DNA from: Stigmatella aurantiaca DW4/3-1
GTDB lineage: Bacteria; Myxococcota; Myxococcia; Myxococcales; Myxococcaceae
Reading direction: 5' to 3'
Length of the DNA: 64,000 nucleotides
NCBI RefSeq assembly: GCF_000165485.1
Contig: NC_014623.1
Coordinates: 7,582,893-7,646,892, forward strand
Shown: positions 46,501 to 53,879 of the stretch, in pieces
How the letters are laid out: the number at the start of each line of letters is the position of its first letter
Numbering within the stretch: position 1 is the first letter of the stretch
Position numbers and translations under genes: made by a program
Notes under the pieces: model-generated
The model's input: the letters and a program-made list of their open reading frames with translations, nothing else
Told to the model about the DNA's origin: nothing
Database searches by the model: none

Positions 46501-49015
46501 CCAGCTGTCGGGCTTCCTCCGCGAGGCGAGCCTCTTCGGCCAGCCGAGCCTCTTCCGCGAGGCGGGCCTCCTCCGCGAGGCGGGCCTCCTCCGCGAGGCG
46601 AACCTCTTCGGCCAGCCGCGCCTCCTCCGCCAGCCGAGCCTCTTCCGCGAGGCGGGCCTCCTCCGCCAACTGTCGGGCTTCCTCCACCAACCGCGCCTCT
46701 TCCGCCAGCCGCGCCTCTTCCGCCAGCCGCGCCTCTTCCGCCAGCCGTGCCTCTTCCGCCAGCCGCGCCTCTTCCGCCAGCCGCGCCTCTTCCGCCAGCC
46801 GCGCCTCTTCCGCCAGCCGCGCCTCTTCCGCCAGCCGCGCCTCTTCCGCCAGCCGCGCCTCTTCCGCCAACTGTCGGGCTTCCTCCGCGAGGCGAGCCTC
46901 TTCCGCCAGCCGAGCCTCTTCCGCCAGCAGCGCCTCTTCGGCCAGCCGCGCCTCTTCCGCGAGGCGGGCCTCCTCCGCCAACTGTCGGGCTTCCTCCGCG
47001 AGGCGAACCTCTTCGGCCAGCCGCGCCTCCTCCGCCAGCCGAGCCTCTTCCGCGAGGCGGGCCTCCTCCGCCAACTGTCGGGCTTCCTCCGCGAGGCGAA
47101 CCTCTTCCGCCAGCCGCGCCTCTTCCGCCAGCCGCGCCTCTTCCGCCAGCCGCGCCTCTTCCGCCAGCCGCGCCTCTTCCGCCAGCCGCGCCTCCTCCGC
47201 CAGCTGTCGGGCTTTCTCCGCGAGGCGAGCCTCTTCCGCCAACTGTCGGGCTTCCTCCGCGAGGCGAGCCTCTTCGGCCAGCCGCGCCTCCTCCGCCAGC
47301 CGAGCCTCTTCCGCGAGGCGGGCCTCCTCCGCCAACTGTCGGGCTTCCTCCACCAACCGCGCCTCTTCCGCCAGCCGCGCCTCTTCCGCCAGCCGCGCCT
47401 CTTCCGCCAGCCGCGCCTCTTCCGCCAGCCGCGCCTCTTCCGCTAGCCGAGCCTCCTCCGCCAGCTGTCGGGCTTCCTCCGCGAGGCGAGCCTCTTCGGC
47501 CAGCCGCGCCTCCTCCGCCAGCCGAGCCTCTTCCGCGAGGCGGGCCTCCTCCGCCAACTGTCGGGCTTCCTCCACCAACCGCGCCTCTTCCGCCAGCCGC
47601 GCCTCTTCCGCCAGCCGCGCCTCTTCCGCCAGCCGCGCCTCTTCCGCTAGCCGGGCCTCCTCCGCCAGCCGGGCCTCTTCCGCCAACTGTCGGGCTTCCT
47701 CCGCGAGGCGAGCCTCCTCCGCGAGGCGAGCCTCTTCGGCCAGCCGCGCCTCCTCCGCCAGCCGCGCCTCCTCCGCCAGCCGCGCCTCCTCCGCGAGGCG
47801 AACCTCTTCGGCCAGCCGCGCCTCCTCCGCCAGCCGAGCCTCTTCCGCCAACTGTCGGGCTTCCTCCGCCAGCCGCGCCTCCTCCACCAGCCGCGCCTCC
47901 TCCACCAGCCGCGCCTCCTCCGCCAACTGTCGGGCTTCCTCCGCGAGGCGAGTCTCTTCGGCCAGCTGCGCCTCCTCCGCCAGCCGCGCCTCCTCCGCGA
48001 GGCGAGCCTCTTCGGCCAACCGCGCCTCTTCGGCCAGCCGGGCTTCCTCCGCCAGCCGCGCCTCCTCCGCCAGCCGCGCCTCCTCCGCCAGTTGTCGGGC
48101 TTCCTCCGCCAGCCGAGCCTCTTCCGCGAGGCGAACCTCCTCCGCCAGTCGCGCCTCTTCCTCCGCGAAGCGGGCCTCCTCTGCCAACCGCGCCTCTTCC
48201 GCGAGGCGAGCTTCTTCGGCCAGCCGTCGGGCCTCCTCCGCCAGCCGCGCCTCTTCGGCGAGACGAGCCTCCTCCGCAAGCTGTCGGGCCTCCTCCGCCA
48301 GTCGCGCCTCTTCCGCGAGGCGAGCCTCCTCCGCCAAGCGTGCCTCTTCGGCCAGCCGCGCCTCCTCCAGCCGGGCGCGCTCACGGGCTTCCCACTCCTC
48401 AACGCTCAGGGACTCGACAAGCCCCTCGCGTTCCAAAAGGTGTAGCAACGCCTCCTGGCTTGAAACCGGTGGCTCCAACTGCCGGAACTCCTCGAACGAC
48501 TCCAGAAACGCCCGCTCCTCTTGCCGGGTCAGCCACGGCTCGCATGCCGCCACATCGAGGCACCGGTACACGCGAGAGGGCCCCTTCTCGCCCTGCACCG
48601 ACTCCAAAGCGGCCCGGACCACGCGGGCGCCCGCGATGGGCTGAAACATCTTTTCCACCGAACCCGGCTCGAAGGCGGAGCGCTCGGCGAGCTGGCTCAA
48701 CCGGCGCACGTGCGCGAGCACCTGGTACTCGGTCACCGTGTCCGTGCCCACCCCCAGGGTCTCCAGAAGATCCTCATCAGGCGTTCCCGCCCCACCCCGG
48801 GCCCAGAGCGCATCCAGCGCCTCCGCCCCCATCCGCCCCCCCTGCAACAGCGCCTGCGCCGGGCTCTGAAACCCGAAGCCCAGCCGCGTGCCGACCAGGT
48901 TCCCCTCCTGCAGGAACAGCCGCGACTCCCGCCCTCCCGCGTGGAGCGTGAGCTGACCGGTGGCCCGGGTCTTGTGAGCGGAGTACAGCGCTTCGGCGAC
49001 GAACGAGGGAGACAT
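43592..49015 (-). CDS. Giant LAEEAR-repeat protein with DUF4388-like head, J domain and TPR tail
   Basis: 1807 residues. The N-terminal part (to about 75) resembles DUF4388 (ATGQLTLHAGGRESRLFLQEGN). From about residue 212 to 876 the chain is an almost unbroken array of LAEEAR hexamers with interspersed LAEEARQ heptamers, then degenerate Glu/Arg/Ala repeats to about 1180. An acidic, Pro-rich linker leads to a J domain (about 1570-1640) with HPD in VFHPDRLP, which stimulates Hsp70 ATPase in known relatives, and a TPR tail (about 1660-1790). The repeat is predicted to be one very long helix of some 130 nm if continuous (0.15 nm per residue for about 880 residues). ATG 49015. Related domain set to the next gene downstream. 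Function unknown. Confidence 0.85.
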   Translation of the reverse strand: MSPSFVAEALYSAHKTRATGQLTLHAGGRESRLFLQEGNLVGTRLGFGFQSPAQALLQGGRMGAEALDALWARGGAGTPDEDLLETLGVGTDTVTEYQVLAHVRRLSQLAERSAFEPGSVEKMFQPIAGARVVRAALESVQGEKGPSRVYRCLDVAACEPWLTRQEERAFLESFEEFRQLEPPVSSQEALLHLLEREGLVESLSVEEWEARERARLEEARLAEEARLAEEARLAEEARLAEEARQLAEEARLAEEARLAEEARRLAEEARLAEEARLAEEARFAEEEARLAEEVRLAEEARLAEEARQLAEEARLAEEARLAEEARLAEEARLAEEARLAEEARLAEEAQLAEETRLAEEARQLAEEARLVEEARLVEEARLAEEARQLAEEARLAEEARLAEEVRLAEEARLAEEARLAEEARLAEEARLAEEARLAEEARQLAEEARLAEEARLAEEARLAEEARLAEEARLAEEARLVEEARQLAEEARLAEEARLAEEARLAEEARLAEEARQLAEEARLAEEARLAEEARLAEEARLAEEARLAEEARLVEEARQLAEEARLAEEARLAEEARLAEEARLAEEARQLAEEARLAEKARQLAEEARLAEEARLAEEARLAEEARLAEEARLAEEVRLAEEARQLAEEARLAEEARLAEEARLAEEVRLAEEARQLAEEARLAEEARLAEEALLAEEARLAEEARLAEEARQLAEEARLAEEARLAEEARLAEEARLAEEARLAEEARLAEEARLAEEARLAEEARLAEEARLVEEARQLAEEARLAEEARLAEEARLAEEVRLAEEARLAEEARLAEEARLAEEARLAEEARQLAEETRLAEEARLAEEARLAEEARQLAEEARLAEEARLAEEARRDEEVRRAEELRLAAETRRSLEEARLAEEARLADEARQAEEARLEEERRRAKEARLAEKARRIEAAALEEEVRRAEEERLAQEARLAEEARLAEEARRAEEDRLAEELRLAAEARQAAEAARQSEGAWTPASTGLDEESRLEEERRKAKEARLAEKARRAAAMAPLARDEKALEVDAVSLEPQVPGAGEAQLAEAQRLAEEARLAEEARLAEEARLAQEARLAEEQRLAEELRLAAEARQLAEATSSPEEVRHAEAEHLQEEARLEERRRAKEARLAEKARQAAEAARLAEEAQQQEGRFIEEVALEDAGLLMEEAQQAGGPQGEPSAPGTPEELSLDEEFLLVEEAPQAGSERPPAQLEAQPISDFSWSDAIPASEQPQEVLPQEDKAALRLARQWAENELLHDMEEVQRRLVASPAEDWLVEEPGLHTGVKAIPAPTPKESPSAGGASGEVNLEQDVWSDLVPPGEEAAPSAAVLSAPPAPSALPAPGPRVAAGRLASAPPPSKPGGGLPRTGEDDLWRIVTFEQGEGPEDFSSSFEAALKQVDSHLETLIEAGAQGLELPVEAVIETAAESEPGGFLLPPDDKGTATGQTAPSTTAGSAQGIEDDLSGLDDWDFNEDDVAGDPSNPDDEARLRRQRLLRRAMENMGALGARADTPAGAVPESPSPAASEPVAPPSSAEELGLAQQIEQRYAELQNRRDHFTVLGIPQDTPRDQVKATFLSMAKVFHPDRLPASLVHLAPKMTAVFEAIREAYDVLHDDAKRAAYVEGLKAKAAAPKFAGTGAAPAVRSGASDNPDDLFKMGEVYFRKRDFPAAAEHYERAYALAPKALYLAARAWALYMDPQRKAEVAKAKQMMADAVQADPQCDRAHYQLGVIARVEGDMDRAERHFREAVRTNPKHLEANQELRLIEMRKKNTPPPKKGLFR
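46386..48372 (-). repeat. 18-bp tandem repeat array with 222-bp higher-order period
   Basis: About 110 copies of an 18-bp unit (with some 21-bp units) encoding LAEEAR. Synonymous versions differ: one reads CGGCTGGCGGAAGAGGCG, the other CGCCTCGCGGAGGAGGCC. A marker string beginning TGTCGGGCTTCCTCCACCAA occurs at 46671, 47337 and 47559; the spacings are 666 and 222 bp, that is three times and once 222, showing a longer duplicated block of 74 codons. Confidence 0.9.
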
Positions 49016-49048
49016 ACGCCCCCGAGTCTATTCCCTCCCACCTGCCCC

Positions 49049-49552
49049 TCAACTTGTGGGGAACGCTTGTCCGGCCGCCCTCCCCAGCTGGACCTGCCGC
49101 AGGGCCTCGTAGGTGGCGATCCCCACCGAGGTGGAGAGGTTGAGGCTGCGCCGCTCCTCCAGCATGGGAATGGTCACGGACTGCCCGGAGCCTCCGGCCA
49201 TCACCTCGGCGGGCAAGCCCGTCACCTCCGAGCCGAACACCAGGTGGTCCCCCGCCTCGAACCGGGCCGCATAGAGGGAGGTGGGGGCCCGGGCGGAGAA
49301 CAACCACCTCCGGGCGGCCGGAAAGTCCTCCAGGTAGGCTGGATAAGTGGGGTACAGCTTGAGAAAAACCTTGTCCCAGTAGTCCAGACCGGCCCGCTTG
49401 AGGTCCCGGTCCGCGATGGAGAAGCCCAGCGGCTCGATGAGGATGAGCCGGCTGCCCGTCACCGCGCACAGGCGGGCGACGTTGCCCGTGTTGGGCGGAA
49501 TCTGCGGGGACACCAGCACCAGATGCAGCGGCCGCGCCAGGGGCTCAAGCAT
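49049..49552 (-). CDS. trmL: tRNA (cytidine(34)-2'-O)-methyltransferase TrmL
   Basis: 167 residues, the small SPOUT methyltransferase size of TrmL. Motifs: HLVLVSPQIPPNTGNVARLC, LIEPLGFSIADRDLKRAGLDYW, VFGSEVTGLP and IPMLEERRSLNLSTSVGIATYE. TrmL methylates the ribose of the wobble base of leucine tRNAs. ATG 49552; the divergent DUF192 gene starts only 17 bases away, so the promoters must overlap each other's genes. Confidence 0.92.
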   Translation of the reverse strand: MLEPLARPLHLVLVSPQIPPNTGNVARLCAVTGSRLILIEPLGFSIADRDLKRAGLDYWDKVFLKLYPTYPAYLEDFPAARRWLFSARAPTSLYAARFEAGDHLVFGSEVTGLPAEVMAGGSGQSVTIPMLEERRSLNLSTSVGIATYEALRQVQLGRAAGQAFPTS

Positions 49553-49569
49553 GGGATAGAACCCGGTCC

Positions 49570-49926
49570 ATGCGATGGAAGGTGACCAACCTCACGCGAG
49601 GGAAACTCCTGGCGGACCGCGCCGAGCGGGCCGCCTCGTTCGTGGACCGCTTCATCGGGCTGATGGGGCGCCGCTCGCTCGGCTTCGGCGAGGGCATGCA
49701 CATCGTGCCTTGTAACTCCATCCACACCTTCTTCATGCGCATCCCCATCGACGTGGCCTTCCTGGATCCAGAAGGGACCGTCGTCAAGCAGCTTCTGGCG
49801 ATGCCGCCCTGGCGGGTGAGCTCCATCTGCTTCAAGGCCCACTCGGTGCTGGAGCTGCCCGCGGGCACACTGTCGGCCAGCGGAACGGGCGAAGGCGATC
49901 GCCTCTCCTTCGAAGAGGTGGGCTAG
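49570..49926 (+). CDS. DUF192 family protein
   Basis: 118 residues, complete DUF192: RAERAASFVDRFIGLMGRRS, GMHIVPCNSIHTFFMRIPID and VVKQLLAMPPWRVS. The family is widespread, of unknown function, and often carries a leader; none is visible here. Divergent from trmL. Confidence 0.85.
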   Translation: MRWKVTNLTRGKLLADRAERAASFVDRFIGLMGRRSLGFGEGMHIVPCNSIHTFFMRIPIDVAFLDPEGTVVKQLLAMPPWRVSSICFKAHSVLELPAGTLSASGTGEGDRLSFEEVG

Positions 49927-50055
49927 AAGGACGGCGCCCCGCGGGAAAGCGCCTGGGCCGCACTTCATGGGTTTTGCCCCCACCCGAGCGCTTTGTTAAC
50001 CTGCGCGGCGTTTTCCACGCGTCCACCGCCACGCGTTGACTGCGAGTTCCCGAGC

Positions 50056-50820
50056 ATGCGTATCGAAGTAGCCGGCATCACCCACGTCGGGATGAAGCGC
50101 AACCACAACGAGGACAACTACCTCCTTTTGCCGGAGGAGAACCTCTGCTGCGTCGCCGACGGGATGGGTGGGCACTCCTCCGGGGAGATCGCCTCCAAGA
50201 TCGCGGTGGACGAGCTCGGAGAGTTCTTCCGGATGACGTCCCGGGACGCGGAAGCCACCTGGCCGTTCAAGATGGACAAGACGCGCAACTACGACGAGAA
50301 CCGGCTGGCCACCGGCATCAAGCTCGCCAACGCGAAGATCTTCGAGCGGGCCAGCGGCGACACGAAGTACAAGGGCATGGGCACCACCATCGTGACCGTG
50401 TACTTCGCCAACGCCACGGCCTACGTGGGGCATGTCGGGGACAGCCGCGTCTACTTCTTCCGTGAGGGCGTCCTGCGGCAGATCACCGAGGACCACTCGC
50501 TGCTCAACGACTACCTCAAGGCCAAGAAGCTCTCCCCCGAGGAGATCGAGAACTTCCCGCACAAGAACGTCATCGTCCGGGCGCTGGGCATGAAGGAGTC
50601 GGTCCTGGTGGACGTGGCGCGGCTCGAGCCGAAGGACGACGATGTCTTCCTGCTCTGCTCGGACGGCCTGTCCGGCATGGTGACGGATCAGCAGATGCAG
50701 GAGGTGCTCGGGCGCACCTCGGAGCTGGAGAAGGCGTGCTCCCAGCTCATCGACCTGGCGAACGCAGCGGGAGGCAACGACAACGTCACCTGTGTTCTGG
50801 CGCGCTACCACGGCGCCTGA
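50056..50820 (+). CDS. PP2C-family Ser/Thr protein phosphatase
   Basis: 254 residues, a stand-alone PP2C catalytic domain. Metal-binding and catalytic motifs are complete: RNHNEDNYLLL, CVADGMGGHSSGE, VGHVGDSRVYF, LLCSDGLSGMV and GGNDNVTCVL. It reverses Ser/Thr phosphorylation and could oppose any of the three kinases in this window or others. The layout and length fit the small PP2C phosphatases described in Myxococcus (Pph1 type), by recollection only. ATG 50056. Confidence 0.93.
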   Translation: MRIEVAGITHVGMKRNHNEDNYLLLPEENLCCVADGMGGHSSGEIASKIAVDELGEFFRMTSRDAEATWPFKMDKTRNYDENRLATGIKLANAKIFERASGDTKYKGMGTTIVTVYFANATAYVGHVGDSRVYFFREGVLRQITEDHSLLNDYLKAKKLSPEEIENFPHKNVIVRALGMKESVLVDVARLEPKDDDVFLLCSDGLSGMVTDQQMQEVLGRTSELEKACSQLIDLANAAGGNDNVTCVLARYHGA

Positions 50821-50956
50821 GCCGGGAAGCCCCCTCGTCCCACGAACAGCGCACCTGAAGCCCAGGAGCGGTCCATGAGGCTCTTCATGGACACCGCCAA
50901 CGAGCGCACCGCCACGCCCAGGGGTCAGGCACACGTCTGCCCGCGATAAAGGCGGC

Positions 50957-51076
50957 ATGCGCCTGCGCTTCGGCCCAGACGGCATGCTCTACGTGGGCAC
51001 CGGCAATGCGCGCGCGCCGGACACCGCCCAAAGGATGTTTCCGGCGGACAATCCCTTTCCTGGCAGGCCTTCCTAA
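50957..51076 (+). pseudogene. Remnant of a PQQ-type glucose/sorbosone dehydrogenase
   Basis: A 39-codon frame begins with the family block RLRFGPDGMLYVGTG and continues to ADNPFPGRPS, both typical of soluble glucose/sorbosone dehydrogenases, but parts between them are missing and the frame ends at once. Codons just upstream (GG before MRLRF) also fit. The rest of the family sequence is absent, so this is a decayed piece. Confidence 0.55.
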
Positions 51077-51230
51077 CGCCATTGCCGCAGGGAAGAACTC
51101 GCTGCGCATCGGCACGCTTAAATCCACGCATCTGCGCCGCACACATGGCCGCCAGCGCGAGACGCTCATGGGCCCAGATGGCCCCCCGGAGCCCATTCAT
51201 ACCGTGACACAACACCAAACGTGACGCGCC

Positions 51231-51269
51231 GCGCTAAAGCATGGCGCATTGCGCCAAAGCATGGCGCAT
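51231..51269. repeat. Paired direct repeat, 20-bp period
   Basis: GCGCYAAAGCATGGCGCAT occurs at 51231-51249 and 51251-51269, differing at one base. It lies about 250 bases ahead of the di-heme gene and may be a regulator site. Confidence 0.5.
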
Positions 51270-51283
51270 GGTGCCAGCCTTAA

Positions 51284-51315
51284 ATGCAAACGTTGTCACG
51301 ACATGCAAACGTTGT
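51284..51315. repeat. Paired direct repeat, 19-bp period
   Basis: ATGCAAACGTTGT occurs at 51284-51296 and 51303-51315, identical over 13 bases. The core AACGTT is palindromic, so each copy could bind a dimer. Confidence 0.5.
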
Positions 51316-51517
51316 AACTACACGCTTTGAAACTGAGACGTGAAGCATCGGCGATTTCGCGGAACCATCCGCCCCCGTGAAAAACCCGTCCGTTCCAAGT
51401 TCGACATCTCCCCTGTCTGTTTTACTCAGCTTGATGTTATTTCGGTGATATCCTCGTTCTTTCCGATGGCAGAAGTTCCCCTGCTACCGGCCTAAAAGCG
51501 CTACCGGAGAGAACTCC

Positions 51518-53782
51518 ATGACATTCAAATCCACTGGAGCGGCCATCTTCATTTTGGCTGCGGTCCTCTTGGCAAATGACTCTTGGGCCGCCACCTATGG
51601 CGTCCAACCCTCGGGCTCATCTGCCATTTTCTACGTCGACACCACCTCGTGGGCAGACCTCCACTACAAGGTCAACAACGGTGCCCAACTCAACGTCCGG
51701 ATGACTGTCACCCAAGGCAGGAATCAATTCACGGTCACGGGCCTGAGCGCTGGCAATACCGTCGACTACTCCTTCACCTACTTGGATCCGGCCTGCAACT
51801 GTGCCCAAGACACGGCCTGGGCTCTGTACACGCATGGCAGCGCCGTCGACGCCGGCACCCCTGACGCCGGCACCCCCGACGCCGGCACCCCTGACGCCGG
51901 CACCCCTGACGCCGGCACCCCTGACGCCGGTCCTCCTCCTGGCAACATCGTGCCCCTGTTCAACAGCAGCACGGCGCTGGAGCCGGCCCTGGTGGAGAAC
52001 ACCGCGGCGGCGTTGATCACCAAGGTGGGCGGCCGGGTGCGTGACCGCCACGCTCGCGAGTCTCAGTTCCAGGCGTATGACCACTACCTGCCGCTGTATT
52101 TCGAGAAGCGGACCTTCTACATCGAGATCGTGGACGAGGTGGCCAAGGGTGGAAACCAGATCAAGGTCAACCTCATCACGACCGCGCCCCACAGCGGCAC
52201 GAACTTCCGCGCGTTCTTCCGCGGAATCAACACGGTGGCCGAGTACTTCCACAACGGTACCTTCACCCAGACCGGCACCAACCAGTACACCGCCAGCGTC
52301 AACTACAACGCCAAGGAAGGCCGGGCCATCCGGGTCGGCGACCGCATGGAGATTGAAGTCGGCGTCTTCCTGACCCAGCCGGTGGAAGGCCGCTTCAACT
52401 ATTACTCCCGCGCATGGCTGTACATGGTCGGCCAGGGCGGCATCGTCCCGTTCGAGGCCTCGGGCGCGCTGCTGGACTCCTTCCCCATGGCGGAGGCGGG
52501 CTGGAGCGGTGGCCGGACCACGCTGAACGCGCCGTACTCGAACGAGCCCGATAACCGCTTCATCCAGATGGCGCTGAACATGTCCCCCCTGAATGCCCAG
52601 ACGTTCGTCGAGGGCCGGCGCATCCACCACACGGACTTCGGGGACGGCAGCCACTCCGAGCCGGGCAACCCCGCGCTCACCGAGCACCAGAACAAGCTCG
52701 GTCCTGACTACGTCTCGCGCTCGTGTGTCTCCTGCCACGTGCAGAACGGACGCGGCCTGCCTCCGGCCACCACCAACACCACGCTGAGCAACTACGTGGT
52801 CAAGGTGGGCACCGCCAACGGCAGCGCGGATGCGAAGATTGGCTTCAAGCTGCAGCCTCGCCGGACCAGCGGCACCCCCGAGTCGGACATCCGCATCTCG
52901 AGCTGGACGACCTCCTCCGGCACGTTCAAGGACGGAACCGGCTACTCGCTGCGCAAGCCGGTCTACAGCTTCCTCAACTACACCCCGACGAACTACTCGG
53001 CGCGCATCACCCCGCAGCTGGTCGGCATGGGCCTGCTGGAGGCCGTGCCTGAGACTGCCATCTCCCAGCTGGCCGATCCGAATGACAGCAACGGCGACGG
53101 CATCTCGGGCCGGCTCCAGACCGTGGTGGATCCGGAGACGCGCGTGACGCGGCTGGGCCGCTTCGGCTGGAAGGCCGGTTCGGCGCGCGTGAAGTTCCAG
53201 ATCGCCGAGGCCTTCAACAGCGACATGGGCGTCACGTCGACGATCTATCCCACCCTGGACTGCGGCTCGCAGCAGACGGGCTGCTCGGGCTCCAGCAACG
53301 AGCTGAACGCTCAGTCCCTGGACAAGATCACCCGCTACGTCGCGCTGCTGGGCGTCCCGGCGCGCCGCGACCTGACCAACGCTCAGGCGCTGCAGGGCGA
53401 GACGCTGTTCAAGAGCGCCGGGTGCGACAAGTGCCACACCCAGACGCTGACCACCAGCGCCTACCACCCGCACACGGAGCTGCGCAGCCAGACGATCCAC
53501 CCGTACACGGACCTGCTGCTGCACGACATGGGCACGGGGCTGGCCGACAACCTCCCCGAGGGCCAGGCCTCGGGCGCGGAGTGGCGCACGCCGCCCCTCT
53601 GGGGCATCGGCCTGACGGCGGGTGTCAGCGGCGGTGAGGCCTACCTGCACGACGGCCGCGCTCGCTCGCTGAGCGAGGCCATCCTCTGGCACGGAGGCGA
53701 GGGTGAGGCCGCCAAGCAGCGGTTCGTCAACATGACCGCCGCCGAGCGCAACGCGCTGCTGGCGTTCTTGAAGTCCCTCTAA
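51518..53782 (+). CDS. Secreted DUF1111 di-heme protein with CBM56-like glucan-binding domain
   Basis: 754 residues. A signal peptide ends near DSWA. Residues about 26-108 resemble carbohydrate-binding module family 56 (WADLHYKVNNGAQLNVRMTV and VTGLSAGNTVDYSFTY), a beta-1,3-glucan binder in known cases. A linker of five DAGTP repeats leads to a large DUF1111 di-heme domain, distantly related to MauG/cytochrome-c-peroxidase. Heme attachment sites are CVSCH (about 403) and CDKCH (about 637), and the end HDGRARSLSEAILWHGGEGE is characteristic. An extracellular redox protein that docks to glucan is inferred. It stands alone after a gene-poor stretch. Confidence 0.85.
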   Translation: MTFKSTGAAIFILAAVLLANDSWAATYGVQPSGSSAIFYVDTTSWADLHYKVNNGAQLNVRMTVTQGRNQFTVTGLSAGNTVDYSFTYLDPACNCAQDTAWALYTHGSAVDAGTPDAGTPDAGTPDAGTPDAGTPDAGPPPGNIVPLFNSSTALEPALVENTAAALITKVGGRVRDRHARESQFQAYDHYLPLYFEKRTFYIEIVDEVAKGGNQIKVNLITTAPHSGTNFRAFFRGINTVAEYFHNGTFTQTGTNQYTASVNYNAKEGRAIRVGDRMEIEVGVFLTQPVEGRFNYYSRAWLYMVGQGGIVPFEASGALLDSFPMAEAGWSGGRTTLNAPYSNEPDNRFIQMALNMSPLNAQTFVEGRRIHHTDFGDGSHSEPGNPALTEHQNKLGPDYVSRSCVSCHVQNGRGLPPATTNTTLSNYVVKVGTANGSADAKIGFKLQPRRTSGTPESDIRISSWTTSSGTFKDGTGYSLRKPVYSFLNYTPTNYSARITPQLVGMGLLEAVPETAISQLADPNDSNGDGISGRLQTVVDPETRVTRLGRFGWKAGSARVKFQIAEAFNSDMGVTSTIYPTLDCGSQQTGCSGSSNELNAQSLDKITRYVALLGVPARRDLTNAQALQGETLFKSAGCDKCHTQTLTTSAYHPHTELRSQTIHPYTDLLLHDMGTGLADNLPEGQASGAEWRTPPLWGIGLTAGVSGGEAYLHDGRARSLSEAILWHGGEGEAAKQRFVNMTAAERNALLAFLKSL
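51848..51922 (+). repeat. Five 15-bp repeats encoding a DAGTP linker
   Basis: Five units of GACGCCGGCACCCCT (one base varies in one unit) encode DAGTP repeats, then a sixth altered unit (DAGPP). It separates the binding module from the heme domain. Confidence 0.9.
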
Positions 53783-53795
53783 TGCCTCTCACCTG

Positions 53796-53817
53796 GCAGG
53801 GCGCTCACTCGCCCTGC
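53796..53817. terminator. Hairpin between convergent genes
   Basis: GCAGGGCG (53796-53803) pairs with CGCCCTGC (53810-53817) around a 6-base loop, 13 bases after the di-heme gene stop, followed by TGGGTGTTT. It may terminate that gene and, from the other side, murU. Confidence 0.6.
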
Positions 53818-53879
53818 TGGGTGTTTCCGCTCCCCTCCAGCCCGGCTGGGGGGGAGCCCCCCCCGCCCAGGCGGCCGCC

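Larger units (their letters stand above)
50821..51517. other. Gene-poor 0.7-kb stretch
   Basis: No intact gene recognised. It holds a sugar-dehydrogenase remnant (50957-51076), two pairs of direct repeats (51231-51315), and then an AT-richer stretch (about 51280-51510) just ahead of the di-heme gene that probably carries its promoter. Short frames on both strands have no family likeness. Confidence 0.6.

Noticed and set aside
46386-48372. Possible CRISPR-like array
   Set aside because: Units are contiguous and coding, with no unique spacers and no cas gene nearby.
45514-48951. Plus-strand open frame of 1145 codons, Pro/Ala/Leu-rich
   Set aside because: It is the mirror of the LAEEAR array: in-frame 18-bp units keep every frame open. 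The minus strand has the domain-bearing protein.
51430-51510. Sigma-54-like promoter ahead of the di-heme gene
   Set aside because: TGGCAG and TGCT are present but the GG-GC spacing is 13 bases instead of 10.
51617-53692. Minus-strand frame of 691 codons across the di-heme gene
   Set aside because: Arg/Gly/Val-rich antisense; the plus strand has signal peptide and two heme sites.
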